Below, piece by piece: positions 7,998-16,452 of a stretch of DNA of 64,000 nucleotides. The notes under the pieces are model-generated. The model did not search any database and was not told where the DNA came from. It saw only the letters and a program-made list of their open reading frames with translations. This DNA comes from G963665085 sp963665085 (GTDB lineage: Bacteria; Bacteroidota; Bacteroidia; Bacteroidales; JAAAOM01), in contig CAXXXS010000001.1 in the NCBI GenBank assembly GCA_963665085.2, positions 2,108,001-2,172,000 on the forward strand, read 5' to 3'. Every line of letters begins with the position of its first letter. The stretch's first letter is position 1. The position numbers and the translations under genes were made by a program.

Positions 7998-9266
7998 ATG
8001 AAAAAGTTTATCCTTTTATTTATGATTTTTGGACTGCTATTGGGTGGTAAAGTAGGGGCACAGGAAAAAGAGAATGACTTTGGAATTAAATTTTCAGGTT
8101 TTGTTAAAAGTGATTTTTTCTTTGATTCAAGGCAAACAGTTTCTGCAAGGGAAGGACATTTCTTGTTATGGCCTTCAGCTGAATCACTTGATGTAAATGG
8201 CAATGATTTAAATGCAAAATCAAATTTTAATTTTCTTGCGGTTCAATCAAGATTAAAAGGAGCAATTACAGGTCCTGATGCTTTTGGAGCAAAAACTTCA
8301 GGCGTTATAGAAGGTGATTTTTTTGCCCAGGCAAATGATAATATTAATCTATTTAGGCTACGACATGCGTTTGTTAAATTGAATTGGACAAATACAGAAA
8401 TAATTGCCGGACAATTCTGGAACCCGTTATTTGTTGCAGAATGTTTTCCAGGAACAATTTCTTTTAATACAGGAACACCACTTCAATCATTTGCACGTAA
8501 CCCACAGATACGATTAACTCAGAAAGCAGGTAGCCTGAAGTTAATCGTTGCAGCGTTATCTCAACGAGATTATGTCTCTCAGGGAATATCAGGAGGTTCT
8601 TCTTCATATTTAAGAAATTCATCCATTCCGGATTTGCATTTTCAAGTGCACTATGATATAAAAAATGAAACTTCTGGTACAAGTATATTAACAGGAGCAG
8701 GAATCGCTTATAAAACTCTTGTGCCAAGACTATCTTCATTTTATAATTACAATACATACGAGGTAGACGAAACAGTTAGCAGTTTTGCTGCAATTGCTTT
8801 TGTTAAAGCAACAACCAGTGCCGTTACAATCAAATTCCAAGGCCGTTATGGCGAAAATATTACAGATGTTTTGGGAATTAGCGGTTTTGCTGTCAAAGAA
8901 GTAGTAAATACAACAACAGGTGAACTGTCTTACACTCCTCTAAAAAGTGTTACTTTCTGGGGCGATCTACAATCAAATGGAGCTACAACCCAATTTGGTG
9001 TTTTTGCGGGAATTTCAAAAAATCAAGGAACAAAAGAGGAAATGTCAAGTATTGATAACGCTGTGTATGGATTTGGAAATAATATTGAGACATTAATTAG
9101 AGTTTCTCCTCGTATTGTTTTTATATCAAATAAGACAAAATTTGCCGGTGAATTAGAATATACATCTGCTGCGTATGGAAGTAATTATGACACAAATTAT
9201 GTCCCGGGGGAAACTACAGCAGTTGCAAATATGCGATTGTTATTAAGTGTTATTTATGCATTCTAA
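7998..9266 (+). CDS. Outer-membrane porin-like beta-barrel protein (DcaP-like)
   Basis: 422 residues with a signal peptide cut near GAQEK. The mature part is rich in alternating polar/aromatic beta strands (FSGFVKSDFFFDSRQ; RLRHAFVKLNWTNTEIIAGQ; NPQIRLTQ) and ends in an aromatic residue (LSVIYAF), the typical C-terminal signal of outer-membrane barrels. The order of segments resembles DcaP-like porins. It probably forms a channel for a small solute in the outer membrane; the substrate is not readable from the sequence. No partner gene gives a clue. Confidence 0.75.
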   Translation: MKKFILLFMIFGLLLGGKVGAQEKENDFGIKFSGFVKSDFFFDSRQTVSAREGHFLLWPSAESLDVNGNDLNAKSNFNFLAVQSRLKGAITGPDAFGAKTSGVIEGDFFAQANDNINLFRLRHAFVKLNWTNTEIIAGQFWNPLFVAECFPGTISFNTGTPLQSFARNPQIRLTQKAGSLKLIVAALSQRDYVSQGISGGSSSYLRNSSIPDLHFQVHYDIKNETSGTSILTGAGIAYKTLVPRLSSFYNYNTYEVDETVSSFAAIAFVKATTSAVTIKFQGRYGENITDVLGISGFAVKEVVNTTTGELSYTPLKSVTFWGDLQSNGATTQFGVFAGISKNQGTKEEMSSIDNAVYGFGNNIETLIRVSPRIVFISNKTKFAGELEYTSAAYGSNYDTNYVPGETTAVANMRLLLSVIYAF

Positions 9267-9531
9267 CGATTTATAGGTTTAACATCAGGTATATTCAAGA
9301 ATAATTGGATTTACTTTTAATATTTATTTACTAGTGCAAAGCGGACGAATGTAATAGTAAAAATCTCCTCAAGAAATTAAATAGAAACATTCCATTCACT
9401 AAAATCAATATTTTTTCTTTGTAATAAGAAAGATATAAATTAATGTTTCTGTAGGGGTTATAAACTCCTGCAATATACATAGGTAATATTTGACTTAAAT
9501 GATTTTGGCTATATTCTTTTAATTGAGGAAG

Positions 9532-10458
9532 ATGAGAAAATTCTTCGTTGGATTGATTTTTTCTATATTTAATCTTTTGGGCTATTCGCAAGATAATGAA
9601 TATGATTGGTGGATTGAAAAACATAATTGGGACACCCTTGTCCCATGGACCAGGTGCATGATAATTTCTCCCGGTTTTATGGGGCCTAATGCACTTCCGG
9701 TCCCTGATTCTAAAGATGGATTGTTACCTGAATTTTCTCATGTTGACATTGCATACGAAAATCATTTTAGTAACGGTGATTTCACAAAAGATATTTATAC
9801 TAAGCTATACTTTCCGCTTTTTTCAAAAAGGGCAGGTTTAAATATTAGTTATGTCCCTATTGAGCATTATAAGATGGACACAGTTACCAGGGATTTACGA
9901 AAAGCAAGGGATTATGATGGAGAGGGGATTAGTTTAGGTGATTTTTATGTGAGCACATATATACAATTTATAAAAGATATGGATAAATTTCCGGATGTGC
10001 TGGCAACAGTTAATATAAAAACTGCATCAGGCACTAATTTGGGGGCTGCCCGAAATACAGATTCTCCGGGATACTTTTTTGATTGTTCGATGGGAAAGGA
10101 TATTAAAATTAGAAATTCGTCCTTAAAATCAATCAGGCCACATGGCATGCTTGGATTTTATGCATGGCAGACAAACCTGGGGGATTATCTTCAGAACGAT
10201 GCTGTTGTTTATGGATTTGGGGTAAATTTTCAATTTTCTTCATTCGAAATAAATAACTCTTTGGATGGTTATTCCGGATATATTGATAATGGAGATAGGC
10301 CGGTTGTTTTTCGTTCAGTTTTTCGTAGTCAATTTAATTCGGTAATAAATTGTGAAATTCTGTTTCAAAAGGGTTTTAGGGATTTTCCATATACGACACT
10401 TCGTGCAGGGATTGAAATAAATTTTGATAAGATTGTAAGTGCAATATTTACAGAATAG
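9532..10458 (+). CDS. Exported protein of unknown function, probable outer-membrane beta-rich protein
   Basis: The frame is open from a TTG at 9523; ATG 9532 gives MRKFFVGLIFSIFNLLGYSQ, a good signal peptide, so I start there (308 residues). The mature part is rich in Tyr, Phe, Gly and Asp with alternating beta patterns (TKLYFPLFSKRAGLNISYVPI; LRAGIEINFDKIVSAIF), suggesting a barrel or surface protein. I do not recognise the family. It is co-directional with the porin-like gene but separated by 265 bp, so it is probably a separate unit. Confidence 0.7.
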   Translation: MRKFFVGLIFSIFNLLGYSQDNEYDWWIEKHNWDTLVPWTRCMIISPGFMGPNALPVPDSKDGLLPEFSHVDIAYENHFSNGDFTKDIYTKLYFPLFSKRAGLNISYVPIEHYKMDTVTRDLRKARDYDGEGISLGDFYVSTYIQFIKDMDKFPDVLATVNIKTASGTNLGAARNTDSPGYFFDCSMGKDIKIRNSSLKSIRPHGMLGFYAWQTNLGDYLQNDAVVYGFGVNFQFSSFEINNSLDGYSGYIDNGDRPVVFRSVFRSQFNSVINCEILFQKGFRDFPYTTLRAGIEINFDKIVSAIFTE

Positions 10459-10460
10459 TG

Positions 10461-10700
10461 TTATTCTAAGCTACCCAGAATCTTCATTGCTTCTTCCCTG
10501 GAATAACCACAAAATTCCGTCTCGGGTTTGAATATTTCACAAACTTCTGGTCTGTCAGGACTTTCAAATATACCACATTTCATATCATCAGTAAGATGGA
10601 TACACCTTACACCTGCAGGTTTACCATCTGGCATTCCAGGTATCGGAGACGATATTGAAGGGACAATACAGCAAGCACCGCATGCTTTTCTACATTCCAT
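10461..10700 (-). CDS. YkgJ-type cysteine-cluster protein
   Basis: A 79-residue protein with the zinc/iron-binding cysteine pattern of the YkgJ family: CRKACGACC (residues 3-11), a central Cys in GVRCIHL, then KCGIF, EVCEIF and FCGYSREEA. The middle segment (IPGMPDGKPAGVRC) is typical of the short versions found in Bacteroidota. The biochemical role is not established; members are thought to bind metal. Its stop lies 3 bp from that of the convergent unknown gene, and its start is 1 bp from the arfB stop, so it is in an operon with arfB. Confidence 0.9.
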   Translation of the reverse strand: MECRKACGACCIVPSISSPIPGMPDGKPAGVRCIHLTDDMKCGIFESPDRPEVCEIFKPETEFCGYSREEAMKILGSLE

Positions 10701-10701
10701 A

Positions 10702-11121
10702 TTATAATTTGGGTTTTAATCGTAATTGTTTCTTTTCTGCTAGCTTTTTCTTTCTCTCAATTCGTTTTTTTATTGAACTCCTTGTTGGTTTAGTTGCGAT
10801 TCTTTTTTTCTCTTGTCGTAAAGCATATACTAAAATTCGATAAAATTTTTCCTGGGCTTGTTCTTTATTTTTGATTTGACTTCGGTGTTCCTGGGCAAAA
10901 ATCTGTAAATAACCTTCATCATTTATTTTGTTCTCCAACTTTGTTTTTAATAAAGCTTTTTCTTCATCCGAGAGAATTAAAGAATTATCAATGTGAAAAC
11001 GTAATTCTACTTTAGTTTCAGTTTTATTTACATGTTGTCCTCCTGGTCCTCCACTTTTTGCAAAATGAAAGACAAATTCTTTCTCAAAATTTCTATCAAT
11101 ATATTTACTGCGAAGAATCAT
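10702..11121 (-). CDS. arfB: Alternative ribosome-rescue factor ArfB (peptidyl-tRNA hydrolase)
   Basis: 139 residues, the expected length. The catalytic loop of class I release factors is present as SGGPGGQHVNKTETKVEL, with the GGQ that hydrolyses peptidyl-tRNA. The decoding domains of true release factors are absent. The C-terminal tail is very basic (KKRIERKKKLAEKKQLRLK), which in ArfB enters the empty mRNA channel of stalled ribosomes. It is followed at 1 bp by the YkgJ-type gene. Confidence 0.95.
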   Translation of the reverse strand: MILRSKYIDRNFEKEFVFHFAKSGGPGGQHVNKTETKVELRFHIDNSLILSDEEKALLKTKLENKINDEGYLQIFAQEHRSQIKNKEQAQEKFYRILVYALRQEKKRIATKPTRSSIKKRIERKKKLAEKKQLRLKPKL

Positions 11122-11146
11122 TAATTTTATTCTTGCTGCAAAAATA

Positions 11147-11175
11147 AAAAAGAGAGCGAAACAGCTCTCCTTTTT
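11147..11175. terminator. Intrinsic terminator between dps and arfB
   Basis: GAGAGC (11152-11157) and GCTCTC (11164-11169) form a stem with a 6-base loop. A-rich and T-rich flanks give T-runs in both directions, with the best one for dps on the minus strand. Confidence 0.8.
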
Positions 11176-11219
11176 ATTTAAAATCTAAATTATGAGAAAA
11201 AAATAAAGTTGAAACGAAT

Positions 11220-11654
11220 TTAATTTGAAAGATAGCTTTTATACATCCAAAGCGTCTTCTCATGAGATGCAATATAACCACTCATTAAAGCTACTGTCCC
11301 TTCATCACCTTTTTCTGAGCTGATCCCTAAAATTTCACGTTCATTCTTTAGAAGTATTTCTAATTCATTTACAACTCCACCAACAGTCTTCGCTGCTGAA
11401 GATTTATTCTCAGACTCTTTAATTTCAGACAGTTCAATATATTTTGAGAATGCATGCACGGGTGTCCCGCCTAACATTAAAATTCTCTCTGCTACTTCAT
11501 CTGCTTGTTCCGCCAGATTGTTATATAATTCTTCAAATTTTGAATGAAGAACAAAAAATTTATCACCTTTTATGTTCCAGTGATAACCTCTGGAATTCAT
11601 ATAAAATATTTGAACATTGCTAAGTAATTTGTTTAATTTATCTACTGTTTTCAT
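11220..11654 (-). CDS. dps: Dps-family ferritin-like iron-storage/DNA-protection protein
   Basis: 144 residues, a little shorter than E. coli Dps. The ferroxidase-site motif is present: YHWNIKGDKFFVLHSKFEE, followed by DEVAERI; these residues bind iron at the dimer interface. There is no lysine-rich N-terminal tail, so DNA binding is uncertain. The family oxidises Fe(II) with H2O2 and stores it in a dodecamer, protecting against oxidative stress. It is divergent from the DUF134 gene, sharing a 130-bp AT-rich intergenic region with a candidate palindrome. Confidence 0.93.
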   Translation of the reverse strand: MKTVDKLNKLLSNVQIFYMNSRGYHWNIKGDKFFVLHSKFEELYNNLAEQADEVAERILMLGGTPVHAFSKYIELSEIKESENKSSAAKTVGGVVNELEILLKNEREILGISSEKGDEGTVALMSGYIASHEKTLWMYKSYLSN

Positions 11655-11718
11655 AATTTTAATTTTTTATTTAACGAATAAATATTAAGTAAGAATTATT
11701 ATTATTTAATACTTATTA

Positions 11719-11741
11719 AACATTTGTATTTTAAAAATGTT
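11719..11741. promoter_or_regulatory. Inverted repeat in the dps/DUF134 intergenic region
   Basis: AACATTT-N9-AAATGTT is a perfect 7-bp inverted repeat in the divergent promoter region. It may be an operator shared by dps and the DUF134 gene, but AT-rich palindromes also occur by chance. Confidence 0.3.
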
Positions 11742-11767
11742 CGGATTTTTTTTGACTATATGTTAGT

Positions 11768-11775
11768 TATATTTG
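11768..11775 (+). promoter_or_regulatory. -7 promoter element of the DUF134 gene
   Basis: TATATTTG matches TAnnTTTG exactly. Transcription would start near 11780, so the mRNA has a very short leader before ATG 11785. The upstream TTG at 11773 lies inside this element and cannot be the start codon if the promoter is real. Confidence 0.55.
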
Positions 11776-11784
11776 GAATTAGTT

Positions 11785-12186
11785 ATGCCCAGGAAAAAGA
11801 GAAGAAGAAGAATTGAAAATCCTCCCATGGTAGAGGGATTTAAGCCATTTGGGGTGCCTATGAGTAGAAAACCTCCAATGTTTATATTATTTGAAGAATA
11901 TGAAGCAATTCGCTTAGTTGATTATGAAAACCTCACCCATATGGAAGCTGCAGAAAAGATGGAGATATCAAGGCCAACTTTTTCAAGAATATATGATCAG
12001 GCCAGACAAAATGTGGCAAAAGCTTTTGTAGAAGGGAATCCAATTATTTTCAAAGGAGGAGATTATTCGCTGGATCATTTCTGGTATAAATGTAAAGGTT
12101 GTTTCCAGGTTATATTTAGTGAAAGGAAAGAAAATAAATGTCCGTTCTGTTCTGAAAACCAACTAGAGAAAATAAATAATGAATGA
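11785..12186 (+). CDS. DUF134-family predicted DNA-binding protein
   Basis: 133 residues from ATG 11785. The N-terminus is very basic (MPRKKRRRR). Then comes the DUF134 core with EEYEAIRLVDYENLTHMEAA followed by a helix-turn-helix (EKMEISRPTFSRIYDQAR), like a sigma-70 region 4 fold. The C-terminus has a zinc-ribbon-like C-x2-C...C-x2-C (YKCKGCFQ, NKCPFCSEN). The family is predicted to regulate genes for metal or Fe-S proteins, but targets are not known. It overlaps the next gene by 8 bp, so the two are translationally coupled. Confidence 0.88.
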   Translation: MPRKKRRRRIENPPMVEGFKPFGVPMSRKPPMFILFEEYEAIRLVDYENLTHMEAAEKMEISRPTFSRIYDQARQNVAKAFVEGNPIIFKGGDYSLDHFWYKCKGCFQVIFSERKENKCPFCSENQLEKINNE

Positions 12187-12379
12187 TTGTATTGGATTAG
12201 GGAAACAAGGATATTGCATTTGTGTTAGATGTAATATTAAGGTTGAGCATGAACATCAAATTCCTTGTAAGGAAACACTTTGTCCACAATGTGGTAAAAA
12301 AATGTTGAGGGAGAATTCTTATCATCATCAGCAATATCTTATTTCAAAAGAAATAAAAAAGAAAAATAACAATGACTAG
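12179..12379 (+). CDS. Small zinc-ribbon-like protein coupled to DUF134
   Basis: 66 residues with C4, C13-x-C15-x2-C18 and CKETLCPQCGKK, plus several His (VEHEHQ; SYHHQQ). The cysteine spacing fits one zinc-ribbon or rubredoxin-like knuckle. I do not recognise a named family. It starts inside the end of the DUF134 gene in another frame, so it is co-translated and may act with that regulator. Confidence 0.7.
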   Translation: MNDCIGLGKQGYCICVRCNIKVEHEHQIPCKETLCPQCGKKMLRENSYHHQQYLISKEIKKKNNND

Positions 12380-12605
12380 CTATAGTTATTGAAGAATACT
12401 ATTGTTTTCTCTTTTGTAAAAAATTTCATTGATACGTTGTAAACGTTATTTCGTTGATTGTCGTTCTCAGGAATGTTTATGCAAAAACAATCGAATGTAG
12501 AACTGTTCTAAATAGTTTGTGTTCAGTAGTTTTGATGATGTTGCCCATTGCTTTTTTTAAGTTGTTTACATACCTTTAGACGTATCTAACATAAAATACA
12601 TTTTT

Positions 12606-13652
12606 ATGAGTTCATTGATACCTTTCCCTGAAAAAATACCTGTGGCATGGCCTTGGTTTGAAGTGTTACTGATTGTAACATTCCTGATTCACCTTATCCT
12701 TATGAATTTTATTCTTGGAGGTAGTCTGATAACTTTGTTTGATTTATTTAAGGGCAAATCTGTTGTTTCTTCCTCTAAAAACATACCTGTATTAATTGCC
12801 TTAACTATCAATTTTGGTGTCCCTCCACTTTTATTTGTTCAGGTATTGTATGGGCATTTATTTTATTCGAGTTCAATTATAATGGCTGTACCGTGGATTC
12901 TTGTAATTCCAATCTTAATTATAGCCTATTATGGGGCCTATATTTTTGTTTACAAAAAAGGGAAAAATAATCCGTTGGCAAAATTAGCATTACTTTTGTC
13001 AACATTATTATTATTGACTATCGCATTCTTCTATGTAAACAACTTAACATTGATGTTGAGGCCCGATAGGTGGCAGGCATATTTTGATAATCCAGGAGGT
13101 ACCAATCTTAATTTGACAGAACCTACTCTTATTCCCCGTTATCTGCACTTCGTAATTGCTTCAGTTGCTGTTGCTGGTTTAGGTATTGCGACTTTTGCCT
13201 TTTTCAATAAAAAATTAGAAGAAAAAGAGAAATCTGATGAAATGAAAAAAGGATTAAAAATATTTTCGATAGCAACAATAGTTCAAATTGTAATAGGATT
13301 TTGGTTTTGGTTTGCCTTACCAGATAATATCATGATGATGTTTATGGGAAAGAATATACTTCTTACAATTTTACTGGTTTTGGGGATTTTACTTGCCATT
13401 CCTGCATTAATAGGCGGTTTTAAAGGAAATTTTAAAATGGCTGTATTTAGCATAGTTCCTATTCTTTTGATAATGATTTTAATTCGAGATTTTGTGCGTG
13501 GGGCTTACCTTTCTGATGTATTTAAATTATCCTCATTAGAGGTAACCCATAAATATGGTTCTTTAGTTCTGTTTCTTGTAGCTTTTTTGGCAGGAATAGC
13601 ACTTTTATATTATATGATTACTATGTTAATTAAATCGCATAAAACTAATTAA
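12606..13652 (+). CDS. CydA-like integral membrane subunit (divergent cytochrome bd superfamily), subunit 1
   Basis: 348 residues with about eight or nine membrane helices and no soluble domain. The layout follows the N-terminal half of cytochrome bd subunit I: H29 in TFLIHLILMNF corresponds to the first-helix His, and H181 in PRYLHFVIAS falls where canonical CydA has FLHTISSG, the low-spin heme b ligand. A Q-loop and GRQPW signature are not visible; a remnant may be IRDFVRGAYL. It is followed after 2 bp by a second CydA-like gene, so the two probably form a heterodimer of paralogous subunits without CydB. Homology is judged by motif order only; the electron acceptor is unknown. Confidence 0.7.
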   Translation: MSSLIPFPEKIPVAWPWFEVLLIVTFLIHLILMNFILGGSLITLFDLFKGKSVVSSSKNIPVLIALTINFGVPPLLFVQVLYGHLFYSSSIIMAVPWILVIPILIIAYYGAYIFVYKKGKNNPLAKLALLLSTLLLLTIAFFYVNNLTLMLRPDRWQAYFDNPGGTNLNLTEPTLIPRYLHFVIASVAVAGLGIATFAFFNKKLEEKEKSDEMKKGLKIFSIATIVQIVIGFWFWFALPDNIMMMFMGKNILLTILLVLGILLAIPALIGGFKGNFKMAVFSIVPILLIMILIRDFVRGAYLSDVFKLSSLEVTHKYGSLVLFLVAFLAGIALLYYMITMLIKSHKTN

Positions 13653-13654
13653 TT

Positions 13655-16288
13655 ATGAATTATCCAATCTGGGAACTACAATCATTAGGGGGAGGAACAT
13701 TAATTGCAATTATTGCTGTAGTACATGCTTTTGTTGCCCATCTTGCTGTTGGTGGCGGATTGTTCCTTGTTTTAACAGAAATAAAAGCTGTGAGAAATAA
13801 TGATGAAACTTTATTGCAATATGTTAGGGCACATACAAAATTTTTCTTATTGCTTACGATGGTTTTCGGTGGGGTTACTGGAGTCGGGATATGGTTTATT
13901 ATAGGTCTTGTATCTCCTGCAGCAACAGCTTCATTAATTCACCATTTCGTTTTTGGATGGGCTACTGAATGGGTGTTTTTTATTGGCGAAATCGTTGCTT
14001 TGTTAATATATCATTACCGTTTTGGAAAGATGGAGACTAAAACCCATATTGCTATGGGGTGGTTATATTTCATCTTTGCATGGTTAAGTTTATTTATTAT
14101 TAATGGTATTTTATCATTTATGCTTACTCCAGGTAAGTGGCTGGAAACACAAAACTTTTGGCATGGTTTTTTTAACCCAAGCTTTTTGCCTTCTGTTTTT
14201 TTTAGAACTGGAATAGCATTATTTGTAGCAGGAATATTTGGAATATTAACAGCCGTCTTTAATAAATCAGAAGAAACCAGGATAAAACTATTTAAATATT
14301 GCTTAAAATGGTTGTATCTGCCTTTTATTTTAATTTTTGTCTCTGGATTCTGGTATCTTCAATCCGTCCCCGAAGCTTCATTTAACAATATATTTAAATA
14401 TAATGCTGAAAGTATAAGGTTTGTGAAGCTACTTATCATAACCTCAATTTTACTATTTGGCCTTGGTTTATTATTCTTACTTCGATTACCAAATGTCTTG
14501 CATAAATTTACAGTCTGGATTATGGTGCTTGTTGGCCTTGGTTGGATGGGAGGTTTTGAATATATGAGAGAAATAGCTCGTAAACCCTTTGTAATTAACC
14601 ATTATGTTTTTTCAAATTCTATATATAAGCAGGACATTGACAAAATAGATAAAGAAGGGTTTTTAAAGAATTCAAAATGGTCAAAGATTAAAGAAATAAA
14701 TGAAGCAAATCTAACAGAGGCCGGAAAGGAAATCTTTTCGTTACAATGTATGGCATGCCATACAATAGGTGGTTATAACGATATTTTAAATAAAACAGAT
14801 AGGTTGACACAATTGGGATTAGAGGCCCAGTTAGACGGACAGGGTAAAATTAATACTTACATGCCCCCTTTTGCCGGGCTTCAAATTGAGAAAGAAGCTC
14901 TTGCAGCATTTATATACCAGGAGTTACAAAATAAACAGCCTAGTAGATTGGAAGACTTCACACCGGTAATAACCGAAGCAGGGCCAGCCGAATTTAATTC
15001 AAAAGAAGATGATTATGTGTTATTAGCCTGGAACGACCTGGGTATGCATTGTATTTCAGATAATGATAAGTATTTTTCTTTTCTTCCACCTGCCAATACG
15101 ATGTGGGCACAGCTTGTAAAACGAGGGGCAAAACCTGAGATTGTTACTCATGGTGTTAAACTGGAATACGAAATAGAAGAAGGATATCGAAATCCACAAA
15201 ACCATGTTCCATTTTGGGATTATGCTAAAATTATTTATGGGGCAGATTTAGAACCAGGAATAGGCCTTGCCGGGAATGGAGTTGTTGGAGAATTTGATGT
15301 AGCTGGTAGCGGAGGGGCTTTTGTTGCTGAATTTGTGCCTGCAACACCTTATAAAGATGATGGAACATATAATCCGTATCCTTTATTTACTGTTACTGCT
15401 TATGATGAAGCAACAGGAGAACAACTTATTCAGACAAAGGTAGTAGCCCCTAATTCAACAGAAATGGGGTGTAGAAATTGTCATGAAGGAGGATGGAGAG
15501 TAAATAATACTTCAGGCGTTGCAGATGAGACTGCTATGAATATTCTAGCTGCTCACGATCGGTTTAATAAAACAACACTTCTGGAAGGTGCAATTGCAGG
15601 AACCCCTAAACTATGTCAATCTTGTCATGAAGATCCGGCACTCGGGGCGCCAGGAAAACCAGATGTAATAAATTTTTCTGCAGCAGTACATGGTTTTCAT
15701 GCAAATTATTTACCTAACAAAGAATCTGATGCATGTATACTTTGTCATCCTGGAAGGGTTGAAGGAAATACATCCTGCAGTAGGGGAAGGCATAATGAGA
15801 AAGGGTTGAAGTGTGTTAATTGCCATGGTGCACTTGAGGATCATGCATTGGCATTATTGAAAAATGAAGCCCAAAGAGGAAAAGAGAATGTGTCTCGAAT
15901 TAGCGATCCTTTACTATCAAGGGCATTGGAAGATAAAAATACAGTAAATCCAAGACACCCATGGTTGCAAGAACCAGATTGTAAAACATGTCATGCTAAT
16001 TTTGAGGTTTCAGGGGGCAGTGGGTTTAATAATTGGACTGATGGGTTCAATGAATTGTACAGAAACAGGACTGATAATCATGGAATGAAGTGTGTTGCTT
16101 GTCACAATTCTCCGCATGCCGTTTACAATGCTAAAAATAAATTTGGAGAAGACAGAGATAACCTTCAATCTCTTCAATATCAAGGAGTGGTGGGTACTAT
16201 TGGTACAGCAGGTAATTGTGAAGTTTGTCATAAAAAGGAAATGAATGTTAGTGCGCATCATCGTAATATGATAAATACTGGAATATAA
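13655..16288 (+). CDS. CydA-like membrane domain fused to an eight-heme c-type cytochrome, subunit 2
   Basis: 877 residues. Residues 1-315 have about eight membrane helices with H24 and H29 in the first helix and GW-MGGFEYMREIARKPFVI (about 296-314), which aligns in form with the CydA signature GWVVAELGRQPWVI. The position matching the heme b558 ligand appears to be R184. The chain then leaves the membrane. CXXCH sites start at C365, C606, C654, C694, C720, C776, C813 and C855, giving eight predicted hemes c. Between the first and second heme is a beta-rich domain starting with AWNDLGMHC (about residue 460). The ending in the periplasm beside the heme sites would allow electron flow between membrane b hemes and the c hemes. 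Substrate and direction are unknown. Confidence 0.8.
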   Translation: MNYPIWELQSLGGGTLIAIIAVVHAFVAHLAVGGGLFLVLTEIKAVRNNDETLLQYVRAHTKFFLLLTMVFGGVTGVGIWFIIGLVSPAATASLIHHFVFGWATEWVFFIGEIVALLIYHYRFGKMETKTHIAMGWLYFIFAWLSLFIINGILSFMLTPGKWLETQNFWHGFFNPSFLPSVFFRTGIALFVAGIFGILTAVFNKSEETRIKLFKYCLKWLYLPFILIFVSGFWYLQSVPEASFNNIFKYNAESIRFVKLLIITSILLFGLGLLFLLRLPNVLHKFTVWIMVLVGLGWMGGFEYMREIARKPFVINHYVFSNSIYKQDIDKIDKEGFLKNSKWSKIKEINEANLTEAGKEIFSLQCMACHTIGGYNDILNKTDRLTQLGLEAQLDGQGKINTYMPPFAGLQIEKEALAAFIYQELQNKQPSRLEDFTPVITEAGPAEFNSKEDDYVLLAWNDLGMHCISDNDKYFSFLPPANTMWAQLVKRGAKPEIVTHGVKLEYEIEEGYRNPQNHVPFWDYAKIIYGADLEPGIGLAGNGVVGEFDVAGSGGAFVAEFVPATPYKDDGTYNPYPLFTVTAYDEATGEQLIQTKVVAPNSTEMGCRNCHEGGWRVNNTSGVADETAMNILAAHDRFNKTTLLEGAIAGTPKLCQSCHEDPALGAPGKPDVINFSAAVHGFHANYLPNKESDACILCHPGRVEGNTSCSRGRHNEKGLKCVNCHGALEDHALALLKNEAQRGKENVSRISDPLLSRALEDKNTVNPRHPWLQEPDCKTCHANFEVSGGSGFNNWTDGFNELYRNRTDNHGMKCVACHNSPHAVYNAKNKFGEDRDNLQSLQYQGVVGTIGTAGNCEVCHKKEMNVSAHHRNMINTGI

Positions 16289-16313
16289 TAAAATATAACA
16301 ATTACTTTTTTTA

Positions 16314-16360
16314 GGGACGTTCAAAGAAATATTTTTTAATCTTTGGCGTTCTTTTTTTTG
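16314..16360 (+). terminator. Intrinsic terminator of the bd-like/multiheme operon
   Basis: A stem between 16315-16327 and 16340-16351 with one bulge is followed by eight T (16352-16359). It lies 30 bp after the stop codon. Confidence 0.7.
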
Positions 16361-16406
16361 TCCGAATAATTTAATGTTTTCCTTATGTGATTCACTTTTA
16401 AAAGGA

Positions 16407-16414
16407 TATATTTG
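16407..16414 (+). promoter_or_regulatory. -7 promoter element of the dCMP deaminase operon
   Basis: TATATTTG is an exact TAnnTTTG match 38 bp before ATG 16453. Confidence 0.55.
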
Positions 16415-16452
16415 CCATTTCGTATTTTAAAAGTTGATAATTATAGACGCAG

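Noticed and set aside
9331..9624. 97-residue minus-strand frame in the gap before the unknown exported gene
   Set aside because: Low-complexity residue use, overlaps the signal peptide region of the real gene, no motif.
3676..12461. Exact 16-bp repeat TTATTTCGTTGATTGT at 3676-3691 and 12446-12461
   Set aside because: In AT-rich DNA of this length one such match is expected by chance, and the flanks do not align.
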